This document shows, piece after piece, positions 17,401 to 25,254 of a stretch of 62,444 nucleotides of DNA. Location of the stretch: contig JBHENN010000083.1 of the NCBI GenBank assembly GCA_046262015.1, positions 1 to 62,444 of the forward strand, in the 5' to 3' direction. The notes beneath the pieces are model-generated. The model did not search any database, was not told the DNA's origin, and saw only the letters and a program-made list of their open reading frames with translations. This DNA comes from JBHENN01 sp046262015. Lineage in GTDB: Bacteria > Actinomycetota > CADDZG01 > WHSQ01. The translations under genes were made by a program, and so were the position numbers. Numbering within the stretch: position 1 is the first letter of the stretch; every line of letters begins with the position of its first letter.

Positions 17401-17799
17401 CTGGAGCGCCTGGCACAAAAGGGCTCCCCAGGCGCGGCCCCGCATCGTGTCCCCCGGGTCGATCTTCGGCCCGCGTCCCGACCCCGCGGCGACGGCGATG
17501 TCGGATGGAAGGCTCGGAACCCGCAACCGCAGGGCGCCGACCAACCCGTTGGCGAGGGCTCCGACCTCTCGATCCTCGCGCCCGAGCGTGTACCAGCAGG
17601 AGCGGCGCCCGGCAGACCACGTGCTGAGAGCGGTCGTCTTGCCGAACCCGGCCCCCGCCGTCAGGACGGTCAGTCGAACGTTCAACGCCTCGTCGAGGCG
17701 CCGGGCGAGGGCGGGGCGGTCGAGCAGAGAGGGGGAGCCTTTCGGCGGCGCCAGCCGGGTTCGGCTCACCCCCGCCTCACCGCCGTCGGCCAGGATCAT
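14494..17799 (-). CDS. Large ATP-binding TPR regulator with SARP/BTAD C-terminus
   Basis: I use ATG 17799, which has GGGAGGG 6-12 bases upstream; the frame reaches 17847. The 1101-residue product has a Walker A (AGAGFGKTT, about 48-56) and Walker B (AFVIDDLHEL, 141-150) in a MalT/STAND-type NTPase domain, then roughly 450 residues of TPR-like helical repeats. The C-terminal 230 residues contain a winged-helix-like segment (GFRVLRNGQPVPMTEWRSKK) followed by a bacterial transcriptional activation domain (HLRVDVVDFLEEAS, YAGDFLEEDAYEDWA, HISLMTALLNARRHGEAR). In most relatives the DNA-binding part is LuxR-type; here it is of the AfsR/SARP kind at the C-terminus. It lies divergent from the M6 metalloprotease gene, a plausible target. 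The inducer is unknown. Confidence 0.88.
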   Translation of the reverse strand: MILADGGEAGVSRTRLAPPKGSPSLLDRPALARRLDEALNVRLTVLTAGAGFGKTTALSTWSAGRRSCWYTLGREDREVGALANGLVGALRLRVPSLPSDIAVAAGSGRGPKIDPGDTMRGRAWGALLCQALQEHLRRDLAFVIDDLHELQDAGAGVALLEELCRQAPARLHLILASRREVPFGIERMRGRGQVLELDASDLAFSRDEVAELFASAVGAPHPEIADPLCELTGGWPGAVRLATEFLRGADPDERAGRFEALRRDKKPLLTFLAQEVLDVEPPEVRDLLSKVACLHRFTPELCEQLGIAHATEIVDSLQRRGLFLEPLTREWGWYAVTGLVRDLILERSPLAPPDQAALRKDAAAWFESRGYLADALGALVALGDTQALAEFLSRSGEAVLRSGALQVLSDAIDLLPDELRDSRVRQLDGETRHLRGDWEAALARYEEVARDQGDLDARLAWRIGMIHHLKGDPRTALAAYDRGRMDGEDVASEALLVAWKAGAYWLLGEADACRAAALASAEAAALAGDGGALAAAHTALAMVAALAGDRRASDAHYLRALDAAERAHDSLQIIRIRTNHGSQFIEEGSYQEALAELGSAIQLAELAGYAAFHGLALTNRAEALSHLGRLEEALADLEMARSIYQRIESLNVVYPLRNLGDVYRTRGDLTLARSCYEEAIRLTEGSRDLQGLVPSLAGLARVLAKDEPDLARGYAERAIAFGPGMGHVEALNAGSWVALVAEDRATAAHLSARSEADARARRNRAGMAEALELRALSADVPSLELPRLEEAVALWKDIGHPIGQARAELWLAGLLGGAAGRALAREASARLHTLGARGVLAFATSWLGSTDASETSVAIESLGGFRVLRNGQPVPMTEWRSKKARDLLKMLVARKGRPAAREVLMEALWPEEDPDRLGNRLSVALTTVRTVLDPERGYEPERFVTAEKSTVGLRLDHLRVDVVDFLEEASSGLALWAEGRLHEATPRLREAESIYAGDFLEEDAYEDWAVALREEARAAYVAVVRTLAEAAAAQKDHESAARFCLRLLEHDPYDEQAHISLMTALLNARRHGEARRRYRLYSALMDEIGVEAAPFPGAPSR

Positions 17800-18111
17800 C
17801 GCTCGCCCTCCCCGACAAGGACCCCGCCAGGGCGGGGAACCGGTCATCTCGGACTTTCATCGCAGTTTAAGCCGGTTCGAACCCGTCCTTTCTAGCGTCC
17901 CCCTCGTGGTGATCACAACGGACGGTTGTCGCGAGGCGGACAACTCGGATGTCGTGGCGCCGACTGGCCGCCGGGGCCGACGCGATGACGCTTATCCCGC
18001 GACATCGGCGAAGGGCGAGATCAGAGGGAGGAGAGGGACGAACGTGAAGACCGCCCACGTCACGAGCGGTCACTCGAAGAAGCCGTAACGGCCTTAGATC
18101 AGGAGGTAGCG
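17800..18111. promoter_or_regulatory. Divergent regulatory interval between SARP-type regulator and metalloprotease
   Basis: This interval of about 310 bases separates two large divergent genes and must hold both promoters. An inverted repeat, CCCCGCC (17822-17828) and GGCGGGG (17831-17837), sits just upstream of the regulator's start and could be an operator or a leader hairpin. A 14-codon frame with a strong ribosome-binding site is annotated separately. I see no convincing sigma70 -35/-10 pair. Confidence 0.4.
18044..18088 (+). CDS. Possible leader peptide upstream of the metalloprotease
   Basis: GTG AAG ACC at 18044 opens a 14-residue frame (VKTAHVTSGHSKKP) that ends with TAA at 18088, 23 bases before the metalloprotease ATG. 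A strong purine-rich site, GGGAGGAGAGGGA, lies directly upstream of the GTG, and a second site, AGGAGG, follows the stop in front of the protease gene. Two good ribosome-binding sites in a row suggest that a short peptide is translated first, as in attenuating or coupling leaders. No stalling motif is recognised; this could also be chance. Confidence 0.35.
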   Translation: MKTAHVTSGHSKKP

Positions 18112-21100
18112 ATGTTTTCTGCAGTGGCAGCAAGGAAGCGCCTCGGTGTGGGCTCGACGCTCGCGACCGAGCAGATAGGACGGACGCGGGCGCGCGGACG
18201 GATCTCCCGCAGCGTGGCCCGGCCGGTACTCGCCCTGCTTCTCTTGGGTGGGGCGTTCTTGTTCCTGTTGGGAGGGACCGGTCATGCCGCTCCGGCCGCG
18301 CCCAACGTCATCAAGTCGTTCACGCAGCCCGACGGATCGAAGCTGCAGCTCCGGCTCTGGGGTGACGAGTTCATCAACGGTTGGGAGACTCGCCGCGGGA
18401 TGACCGTGGTCAAGGCGCGCTCCGGCGAGTGGCAGTTCGCGGTGCGCGACCGGCGCGGCGAGCTGAAGCCTTCCGGCATCGCGCCCGGAGAAGGCCTGCC
18501 TCCCACGCCGTTGCACCTGCGGCCCAGTGAGGCGGCCTTCAACCGCGCGCGCGCGGACTTCGGCGCCCCAGCCCTCGGCCAGCCGTATGCCGCGGCTCCG
18601 CCGGCATGGGCGGGGAACGACACCGACGTCTTGTTCCTGATGGTGGAGTTCACCGACCGCGGGTGCACGTTCACGCCGAACCAGATGCAGCAGAACATGT
18701 TCGGTGCGACCGCGACCGGCCCCGGCAACCTCGAGGAATACTTCGACGAGGTTTCCGGCGGGGACCTCCAGGTGGACGGAACGGTCGTGGGGAACCAGGC
18801 GGGCACCGACTGCATCACCCTTCCCGAGACACATGCGTTCTACGACACCGGCGACGGTGACGCATGGGAGCTGGTGGAGGATGCCGTCGAGGCCGCCGAC
18901 GACTGGGTCGACTACGAGCAGTACGACAACGACGGCGACGACCGTGTCGACCAGATGGGCATCATCTACGCCGGGGGCGGCCCGCACGACGGGTGCGACA
19001 CGGACAACGGTGCCGGTGGAGGCGATGGGGACGACCTGTGGCCGCACTTCAACGGGGGGAACAACACCGAGACCGACGACGAAGACGCCGACGACAACGA
19101 CATCGAGGTCCAGAACTACATCCTGAACTCGGAGCTGACCCACCCGATAGCTCCGGGGTGGACGTGCAACGCGATCCAGACGATCGGCCTGTTCGCGCAC
19201 GAGATGGGCCACGGCCTCGGGCTGCCCGACCTCTACGACACCGACGGCAGCTCGGCCGGCGTAGGCGTCTGGAGCGCGATGGCGAGCCAGTACCTCAGCA
19301 CCACCAACCTGGCCGACACCCCGCCGCACTACGACCCGTGGAGCAAGTGGTTCCTCGACTGGGTCACTCCGACCGAGTACACCAACCAGAACACCGTCGT
19401 CAGCCTGGACAAGGTCGAAACGACCGGTGAGGTGGCCCAGCTGCTTGCCAACCCGGGCGGAGCTGAGCGGGGCGGCGTCGGAGAGTACTTCCTGGTCGAG
19501 AACCGCCAGCTCGAGGGCTTCGACGCGAAGCTCCCAGGCTGCGGTGTCCTCGTCTGGCACATCGAGGAATCCCAGAACCAGCCGAACAGGGAGAACGCGT
19601 TCGAGGGCCACACCCTGGCGTCTCACCGTTTGGTGGACATCGAAGAGGCGGACGGGCTCGACGAGCTCGACGGCAACAATGCGGCCGACAACGGAGATCC
19701 GTTCCCGGGCAGCGCGAACAACCGGCTGTTCGACGGGGCCAGCGATCCCACGTCCAACCTCTACAGCGGGGTCGCCAGCGGCGTCCGGCTCCGGTTCCAG
19801 GACACCTGCAAGGCCGCGATGCGCGTGAGTGTCGGCCCCAACGATGCGCCGAACGCCGACGCGGGCGGGCCCTACGCGACCGATGAAGGCACCGACGTCG
19901 CGCTGGACGGGAGCGCATCGTCCGATCCCGATGGTGACGAGATCACTCACGCATGGGATCTCGACAACGACGGCGCCTACGACGACTCGACCGCGGTCAA
20001 GCCCGACTTCAGCCTGGTGGGGCAGGACGGCACCTTCACTGTCGGCCTCAAGGTCACCGATCCCTACGGCCTGGAGGGCACCGACACCGCACAGGTGACG
20101 GTTGCAAACGTGGCGCCGTCGTTGTCGGGTATCGACGTGACGGCCGGACCGCAGGGCGAGAACAGCCCCGTGACGGTCGTCGCGACGATCACGGACCCAG
20201 GCTGGCTCGACGACCTGTCGGCTACCGTCGACTGGGGAGACGGCACCGCGCCTCAGACGATCGCCAACCTGATCGCCGAGGACAACTTCCGTCCGGACGC
20301 GAGCGGATCGATCGACGTCACCCGCACGTACGGTGACGACGGTGCCTTCACCATCACGATCTGCGGACTCGACGACGACACCTCGACGTGTGCCGCCCGC
20401 AGCACGGTGCTCACCAACGTCGATCCCACGGCCACGATCGACCTCTCGGGGGCGACGACGGTCAACGGGGTGCAGACGGTCATCGGCGAAGCCGGGCTGC
20501 CGGTAGCGGTCCAGGGTCGCTCGACCGACCGCGGGAGCGACGATCTCGCTCTCGGTTGGACGTGGGGCGACGGCACGCCCGACACGTGGACGAGGTACCT
20601 GAACGATCCGTTGTTCGACCCGGATCCCGATCCCAGCGCGACGGTGAACCCGAGGGACGTGACGGACGCTCAGAGCCACACCTACGGCAAGGCGTGCACG
20701 TACGAGATGATGTTCACGGCGAACGACGACGATGCGGGAACGGCATCCGACAACGCCAGCGTCATCATCACGGGCAATGCCAACCGCGCCTTCGGACATC
20801 CGTACTGGAAGAACCAGTACAAGGACGGCGGCCGCCACGCCGAGCTCGACCACGACATGCTGCTCTGCTACCTGGCCATCACGAGGTACGGCAGCGACGT
20901 CTACGATGAGCTCCGGCCCCTGGCGACGTTCGCCGATGCCAACGATGTCCTCAACCTTGCGAGCCGGCCGGTACCGATGGATAAGCAGCTCGATCGTGAG
21001 CTGCTGGCCGGATGGTTGAACTTCGCCAACGGGGCCTACGGCTTCGACCAGAAGCTGTTGGACACCAATGGCGACGGCACTGCCGACCTATCCTTCGGCG

Positions 21101-21207
21101 AAGCGGCAGCGGCGGCCGAGATCGTACGGCTCGATCCCTCGTCGACCGTGGAGCAGATGGACAAGCAGCGCGAGATCCTGTTCCGGTTCAACCAGTACCG
21201 CCCGTAA
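18112..21207 (+). CDS. Secreted M6-type zinc metalloprotease with PKD-like domains
   Basis: 1031 residues from ATG 18112, 7 bases behind AGGAGG. A hydrophobic signal follows a basic N-terminus (LALLLLGGAFLFLLGG). The protease domain has HEMGHGLGLPD: zinc ligands His363 and His367 with catalytic Glu364, followed by LYDTDGSS and a Met-turn candidate (WSAMASQYL). This is the immune-inhibitor-A-like M6 family layout. From about residue 577 a PKD domain (PNADAGGPYATDEGTDVALD, then SDPDGDEITHAWDLD) begins, followed by two further PKD-like beta domains to about 890. The last 125 residues form a separate helical domain containing an EF-hand-like DTNGDGTADLSFGEA. It should digest extracellular protein; it is divergent from the SARP-type regulator. 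Confidence 0.9.
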   Translation: MFSAVAARKRLGVGSTLATEQIGRTRARGRISRSVARPVLALLLLGGAFLFLLGGTGHAAPAAPNVIKSFTQPDGSKLQLRLWGDEFINGWETRRGMTVVKARSGEWQFAVRDRRGELKPSGIAPGEGLPPTPLHLRPSEAAFNRARADFGAPALGQPYAAAPPAWAGNDTDVLFLMVEFTDRGCTFTPNQMQQNMFGATATGPGNLEEYFDEVSGGDLQVDGTVVGNQAGTDCITLPETHAFYDTGDGDAWELVEDAVEAADDWVDYEQYDNDGDDRVDQMGIIYAGGGPHDGCDTDNGAGGGDGDDLWPHFNGGNNTETDDEDADDNDIEVQNYILNSELTHPIAPGWTCNAIQTIGLFAHEMGHGLGLPDLYDTDGSSAGVGVWSAMASQYLSTTNLADTPPHYDPWSKWFLDWVTPTEYTNQNTVVSLDKVETTGEVAQLLANPGGAERGGVGEYFLVENRQLEGFDAKLPGCGVLVWHIEESQNQPNRENAFEGHTLASHRLVDIEEADGLDELDGNNAADNGDPFPGSANNRLFDGASDPTSNLYSGVASGVRLRFQDTCKAAMRVSVGPNDAPNADAGGPYATDEGTDVALDGSASSDPDGDEITHAWDLDNDGAYDDSTAVKPDFSLVGQDGTFTVGLKVTDPYGLEGTDTAQVTVANVAPSLSGIDVTAGPQGENSPVTVVATITDPGWLDDLSATVDWGDGTAPQTIANLIAEDNFRPDASGSIDVTRTYGDDGAFTITICGLDDDTSTCAARSTVLTNVDPTATIDLSGATTVNGVQTVIGEAGLPVAVQGRSTDRGSDDLALGWTWGDGTPDTWTRYLNDPLFDPDPDPSATVNPRDVTDAQSHTYGKACTYEMMFTANDDDAGTASDNASVIITGNANRAFGHPYWKNQYKDGGRHAELDHDMLLCYLAITRYGSDVYDELRPLATFADANDVLNLASRPVPMDKQLDRELLAGWLNFANGAYGFDQKLLDTNGDGTADLSFGEAAAAAEIVRLDPSSTVEQMDKQREILFRFNQYRP

Positions 21208-21225
21208 GAGAAGCACCGCGGCATC

Positions 21226-21257
21226 AGAGGGGCCGGCTCGGTCGAGCCGGCCCCTCT
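21226..21257 (+). terminator. Strong 14-bp hairpin after the metalloprotease gene
   Basis: AGAGGGGCCGGCTC (21226-21239) pairs perfectly with GAGCCGGCCCCTCT (21244-21257) across a 4-base loop (GGTC). It starts 18 bases after the stop of the metalloprotease gene and ends 11 bases before the next start codon. No T-run follows. It is probably the transcription terminator of the protease gene, of the T-less kind common in high-GC actinobacteria. Confidence 0.75.
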
Positions 21258-21268
21258 ACGCTGCAGGC

Positions 21269-22075
21269 ATGAGGAGATCCCGAGTCGGCAGCATCCTCGT
21301 CGCCCGGGCCTGCGCCCTGCTGCTCGTTGCGGCATGCGCGGACGACCCGACGCTTCGTCCCGAGAGCGCGGCTTCAGGATCCCCTACGGATGGGTCCGCG
21401 CCGGTAGCGACGCCCGAGACGCCGGCTTGTAAGAACGAGACGGATGTGCTTGCTCGGGGCGATGCCCGCGTGGACGAAGGACTGAGGGGCGATGTCGACG
21501 GGGACGGGACGGACGACGAGGTCTCTATCTATATGGATCCGACCGGTCCGATGGGTTGCCAGGCCTTCCTCGTCGTGGACGCCGCGGCCGGGCGCGGTGC
21601 GGTCGAGGTCTGGACCCAGGGACGGGAGGCCGGGCTGCCACAGCCCCGGCTGCATGGCATGGCTCCGGTGAACGACCTTTCCGGCAGCGAGGTCCTCGTG
21701 GACGAAGCCGCCGGCGCATCCACACAGTTCCTGGCCGTGTTCGCATGGGTCGACGGCGACCTCAGCCGGATCGAGCCCCCGGAGGAGGCGGCCCCCGACC
21801 TGTGGGCCGGCCGGGTCGACGGGCTGTTCGCCTATGGGGGGAGCGTCGGACACCTCGAGGCTGCGGATTGTGTCGCGCGGGCCCGGATCGTCGTCTCGGT
21901 CGCGCTGCCGCAGGGGAACGGCTACGAGGTCACGCGCGGCACCTATACCGTGGCCGGGGCGCGCCTCCAAGACGAACGCGTGCAGCGGGAGCGCATAGGC
22001 ATGAACGAGCTCGACGAGCTCGCCCGGAGGTTCCCCGAGTACGGCGGCGCGCCGTTCTCGAGCTGCACCACCTAA
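21269..22075 (+). CDS. Lipoprotein of unknown function
   Basis: 268 residues from ATG 21269. The signal peptide ends in a lipobox (LLLVAAC, Cys23), followed by a Ser/Pro/Ala linker. The mature domain contains a calcium-loop-like DVDGDGTDDEVSIYMD near residues 77-92, reminiscent of FG-GAP or VCBS-type repeats, and two further pairs of Cys. No known family is recognised overall. It follows the hairpin behind the metalloprotease gene and is 20 bases upstream of the epimerase gene, so it may form a unit with that gene. The product should be anchored on the outer face of the membrane. Confidence 0.65.
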   Translation: MRRSRVGSILVARACALLLVAACADDPTLRPESAASGSPTDGSAPVATPETPACKNETDVLARGDARVDEGLRGDVDGDGTDDEVSIYMDPTGPMGCQAFLVVDAAAGRGAVEVWTQGREAGLPQPRLHGMAPVNDLSGSEVLVDEAAGASTQFLAVFAWVDGDLSRIEPPEEAAPDLWAGRVDGLFAYGGSVGHLEAADCVARARIVVSVALPQGNGYEVTRGTYTVAGARLQDERVQRERIGMNELDELARRFPEYGGAPFSSCTT

Positions 22076-22095
22076 CTGGTGGGTACAGTCGAGGG

Positions 22096-23073
22096 ATGCG
22101 GGCGTTCGTTACCGGCGCGACCGGGTTCATCGGAGGCCGTCTCGCGTACCGCTTGCTCGAGCGCGGCGGCGAAGTGGTGGTACTGGTGCGCGACCCCCGG
22201 CGCGCTGGGAGCCTGCGTGACGCCGGCTGTGTCCTGGTCCAGGGTGATCTCTCGGACGAGATCGCCCTCGAGCACGGCATGGAGGGCGCCGACGCCGTGT
22301 TCCACGCGGCCGCTGTGTACAAAGTGGGGATCCCGGAGTCCGAGCGCGGGGCGATGTTCGAGACCAATGTCCGAGGCACCGAGCGCGTGCTCGACGCCGC
22401 GGTCGCTGCGGGGGTTCGGCGGATAGTGCACGTGTCGACCGTCAACGTCTTCGGCAACACCAGCGGCCGGATCGTGGACGAATCGCACATCCGAGATCCG
22501 GCCGCGGGGTACCTGTCGTACTACGACGAGACGAAGTGGCTCGCGCACGAGGCCGCGGTGAGAAGGGCCGGTCAAGGCGCGCCGGTGGTGATCGTCCACC
22601 CGGGGGGCGTTTACGGACCCGGCGATACGTCCGAGATCGCGAACCTGATCGATCAGGTGAGGAAGGGGCGCATGAAGCTGTTGTTGTTCCCGGACCTCGG
22701 GTTCAACCTGCTCCACGTCGACGACGCCGTGGACGGGATCCTGCTCGCTCACGACAAGGGCCGGTTAGGGGAGTCGTACGTGCTCGGCGGCGAGATCACG
22801 ACCGTTCGGGACATCGTCGGGATCGTGTGCGACATAGATGGGAGGAGACCTCCGACCCGGGCCCTCCCCGTTCCTCTTATGAAGATGGCCATCCCGTTCG
22901 GTCGCCTGGTGGGCAAGGTCATGGGTACGCCCCCGAACCTGCGTGAGGGGATAAAAGCGGCCGACGGCGTGACCTATTGGGCCCGCGACGACAAGGCCAG
23001 ACGGGAGCTTGGGTACGCGCCGAGGGATCTTCGGACGGGGCTGGCCGAGACGCTGGCCGCCGCGGCCCCGTAG
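22096..23073 (+). CDS. NAD(P)-dependent epimerase/dehydratase (extended SDR)
   Basis: 325 residues from ATG 22096. The Rossmann motif GATGFIGGRLA lies at residues 7-17 and the acidic loop VQGDLSD follows. The active site has Ser/Thr in HVSTVNVFG and the Y-x-x-x-K motif in SYYDETK. PGGVYGPGD and NLLHVDDAVDGILLAH are typical of dihydroflavonol-4-reductase-like or NAD-dependent epimerase/dehydratase proteins. The substrate is probably a sugar nucleotide, a hydroxyketone or a steroid-like alcohol; the sequence does not decide. The nitroreductase-like gene starts 5 bases after the stop, suggesting co-transcription. Confidence 0.85.
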   Translation: MRAFVTGATGFIGGRLAYRLLERGGEVVVLVRDPRRAGSLRDAGCVLVQGDLSDEIALEHGMEGADAVFHAAAVYKVGIPESERGAMFETNVRGTERVLDAAVAAGVRRIVHVSTVNVFGNTSGRIVDESHIRDPAAGYLSYYDETKWLAHEAAVRRAGQGAPVVIVHPGGVYGPGDTSEIANLIDQVRKGRMKLLLFPDLGFNLLHVDDAVDGILLAHDKGRLGESYVLGGEITTVRDIVGIVCDIDGRRPPTRALPVPLMKMAIPFGRLVGKVMGTPPNLREGIKAADGVTYWARDDKARRELGYAPRDLRTGLAETLAAAAP

Positions 23074-23077
23074 GCAA

Positions 23078-23680
23078 GTGGAACTATCAGAGGTCGTTCG
23101 CCGGCGCCGCATGGTCCGCAACTACCGGGCCGACCCGGTCGATCCGGCGGTGGTCGACGACATCCTCGAGATCGCACGCACGGCGCCGAGCGCCGGTTTC
23201 GCGCAGGGTCAGCATTTCATCGTCGTTACCGACGAGGCAACGAGGAGAGCGATCGCCGAGTTGGCCGAGGAGCCGGTGTACGTCGCGCAGGGGTTCGACC
23301 CATGGATGTCACGCGCTCCGGTACACGTCGTCGTCTGCGCCGCGGAGGGCGACTACCATCGCCGTTACCGCGAGCCCGACAAGCTGGATGAGGCCGGTAG
23401 CGAGATCGATTGGCCGGTCCCTTACTGGTTCGTCGACGCGGGGGCCGCGCTGATGCTCCTGCTGCTGGCCGCGGTCGACGCGGGTCTAGCCGCGGGGTTC
23501 TTCGGTTTCCATCGGCTGACCGGCCTGGATGATCTGCTCAGCATCCCCGGCGATGTGACGCCGATCGGGGTAGTGACGCTCGGCTACGCCGCTCCCGACC
23601 GGCCGTCGGGATCCCTCCGACGGGGACGTCGGGCGCGTTCGGAGGTGATCCACCGGGAGCGCTGGGACGTCAGAAGTTGA
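23078..23680 (+). CDS. Nitroreductase-family flavoprotein
   Basis: 200 residues with a GTG start at 23078, five bases after the preceding stop. The N-terminus has the FMN-binding signature of the family (VRRRRMVRNYRADPVD) followed by IARTAPSAGFAQGQHFIVVT. The centre has DAGAALMLLLLAAVDAGLAAG and FGFHRL, and the end has IGVVTLGYAAPD. Nitroreductases use NAD(P)H and FMN to reduce nitro groups or quinones, or act in flavin chemistry. The basic Arg-rich tail (GSLRRGRRARSEVIHRERW) is typical. The gene overlaps the convergent lipoprotein gene by 11 bp at the 3' end. Confidence 0.85.
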   Translation: MELSEVVRRRRMVRNYRADPVDPAVVDDILEIARTAPSAGFAQGQHFIVVTDEATRRAIAELAEEPVYVAQGFDPWMSRAPVHVVVCAAEGDYHRRYREPDKLDEAGSEIDWPVPYWFVDAGAALMLLLLAAVDAGLAAGFFGFHRLTGLDDLLSIPGDVTPIGVVTLGYAAPDRPSGSLRRGRRARSEVIHRERWDVRS

Positions 23681-24590
23681 CCGGGATACGCACCACATCC
23701 TGACGCGAGCCGTCCTCCGCAGAGTCCCACCACACCTCGACCGTGCCGTGGTCGGTCCCCGCTCCTGTCGTACTCAGCTCCAGGGTGAACTCACCGCGGC
23801 AGCCGGTCCCGCACGTCGCCGTGGCGAAGCCCCGGTCCAGGACCTCTCCGTCGGAGTCGACGACGCGAGCGCTGACCGTTGCCTCGAACACGTTGGCGTT
23901 CCCCGAGACCGTGACGGGATCACCCACGGTGGCTCCCGGGGCCGGCTCGATCACGACGATGGGGGGCAGCTGGTCTTCGAAGTCGGTGCACCTCATCGGA
24001 TCGCGCACGTCTATGCCTTCGCCCGAGAACATCTCGACGCGCTCGCCGTCGAGCTCCAGAACGACGTTGCGGACCGTCTCGAACTGATGCATCGTGCACA
24101 CGACCTGGCCGAGCCGCATGAACATCGAGGCGCTGCCGCCGCCGGACTCGAACGCGCGCGTCAGGTTGACGGTCCCGATGCCGTCGGAGATCTCGACCCC
24201 GTTGAGCTCGGTGTCGGCGGGGATCTGGGTATCGACCCCCGTCTCGGCTTCGGGGCTCTCCGGTCCGGCGAGCAGCGACTCCATCGCGGCGGTGGCGATG
24301 CGCGGGGTCGCCGGCGCCGTGCGGTGGATCGGCTCCAGCTTCTCTCCTTCGTGGAACCACACCACGAAGGAGACCTCGCCCGGGCTCTCGCCGGGGGAGG
24401 GCGACGCGGGGTCACTTGGGGTCGCCGCCGGGGTGGCCGCGGGGCTGCTCCTGCCGGTACCCGGTTCGACCCCGACCGGGCGTCGAGGCGCGGGATCGGA
24501 TCCGCATGCGGTTCCAACGAGCAACATCGCGCTCCCGAGCGCCGCGAGCCTGAGTACGGCCCCGGCGATGACGGTCGGTCCCATCGTCAC
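23670..24590 (-). CDS. GerMN/Gmad2-domain lipoprotein
   Basis: 306 residues from ATG 24590. The signal peptide has a lipobox (MLLVGTAC, Cys29), then a Pro/Ser/Thr-rich linker. Residues 75-195 resemble the GerMN domain (VWFHEGEKLEPIHR, then AAMESLLAGP, TVNLTRAFESGGG, and RLGQVVCTMHQFETVRNVVL). The last 100 residues resemble the Gmad2 immunoglobulin-like domain (VIEPAPGATVGDPVTVSGNA, and VFEATVSARVVDSDGEV). In Bacillus GerM acts in spore germination and peptidoglycan; many non-sporulating actinobacteria carry homologues as lipoproteins such as LpqB-like proteins. Its 3' end overlaps the nitroreductase gene. The role here is probably cell-envelope related. Confidence 0.82.
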   Translation of the reverse strand: MTMGPTVIAGAVLRLAALGSAMLLVGTACGSDPAPRRPVGVEPGTGRSSPAATPAATPSDPASPSPGESPGEVSFVVWFHEGEKLEPIHRTAPATPRIATAAMESLLAGPESPEAETGVDTQIPADTELNGVEISDGIGTVNLTRAFESGGGSASMFMRLGQVVCTMHQFETVRNVVLELDGERVEMFSGEGIDVRDPMRCTDFEDQLPPIVVIEPAPGATVGDPVTVSGNANVFEATVSARVVDSDGEVLDRGFATATCGTGCRGEFTLELSTTGAGTDHGTVEVWWDSAEDGSRQDVVRIPVNF

Positions 24591-24679
24591 TCCTCTATCG
24601 GCGGTCTCCTGTGCATGTGACGCACGCGGGCCCTCCCGGGTTGCCGTGGGCTCGAGGTAGCGTCCTAGGATCGCTCTCC

Positions 24680-25243
24680 GTGGATGCTTCGATCGCGCCC
24701 CGCGGCGTGCGCGTCCGGCTGGTCGGGCCGAGCGATACCGAGGCGCTCCTGCGCTACCACCTTCATAACCGCGCGTTCCTCACTCCCTTCGAACCCGTCC
24801 GGTCCGAGTCGTATTTCACCGAGGCCGGCCAGCGCGAGCGGATCGAACGCGCGGTGGCCGAGGCGGCGAGCGGCATCGGTTACCTCTTCGGCGTCTTCGG
24901 GGACATGGCGGAAAGCGAGCTCGTGGGTCAGGTGGCGGTGCGCAACGTCGTCCGAGGAGCGTGGCAGAACGCCACGCTCGGGTACTCCACCGCTCGGGAC
25001 CACAACGGCAAGGGGTACGCCACCGAGGCGGTCGGCCGCGCGGTGGCCATCGGGTTCGAACGGCTCGGCCTGCACCGGATCCAGGCCGGCATCCTGCCGC
25101 GGAACGCGGCGTCGCGACGCGTGCTCGAGAAGAACGGCTTCCGCTTCGAGGGACGTTCGTTACGCTATCTGCAGATCAACGGCATATGGGAGGACCACGA
25201 CATGTACGCGCTCACGATCGAGGACCGACACCGACCGGGTTAG
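24680..25243 (+). CDS. GNAT-family N-acetyltransferase (RimJ/RimL-like)
   Basis: 187 residues from GTG 24680; the frame is open from 24611 but the family N-terminus (GVRVRLVGPSDTEALLRYHL) starts after this GTG. The acetyl-CoA loop is in ARDHNGKGYATEAVGRAVAI (the R/Q-x-x-G-x-G/A pattern) and the C-terminal strand in RVLEKNGFRFEGRSLRYLQI. The pattern F-E-R-L-G-L-H-R-I-Q-A-G-I is typical of ribosomal-protein-type acetyltransferases of the RimJ/RimL group, though many members acetylate other amines. It lies between the divergent GerMN lipoprotein gene and an FKBP gene 12 bases downstream. Confidence 0.85.
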   Translation: MDASIAPRGVRVRLVGPSDTEALLRYHLHNRAFLTPFEPVRSESYFTEAGQRERIERAVAEAASGIGYLFGVFGDMAESELVGQVAVRNVVRGAWQNATLGYSTARDHNGKGYATEAVGRAVAIGFERLGLHRIQAGILPRNAASRRVLEKNGFRFEGRSLRYLQINGIWEDHDMYALTIEDRHRPG

Positions 25244-25254
25244 GGTTCGGGACC

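Noticed and set aside
18094..20853. A 919-codon open frame antisense to the metalloprotease gene
   Set aside because: It mirrors the strong third-position GC bias of the sense gene, is Val/Arg/Asp-rich without motifs, and the sense frame has clear protease motifs and ribosome-binding site.
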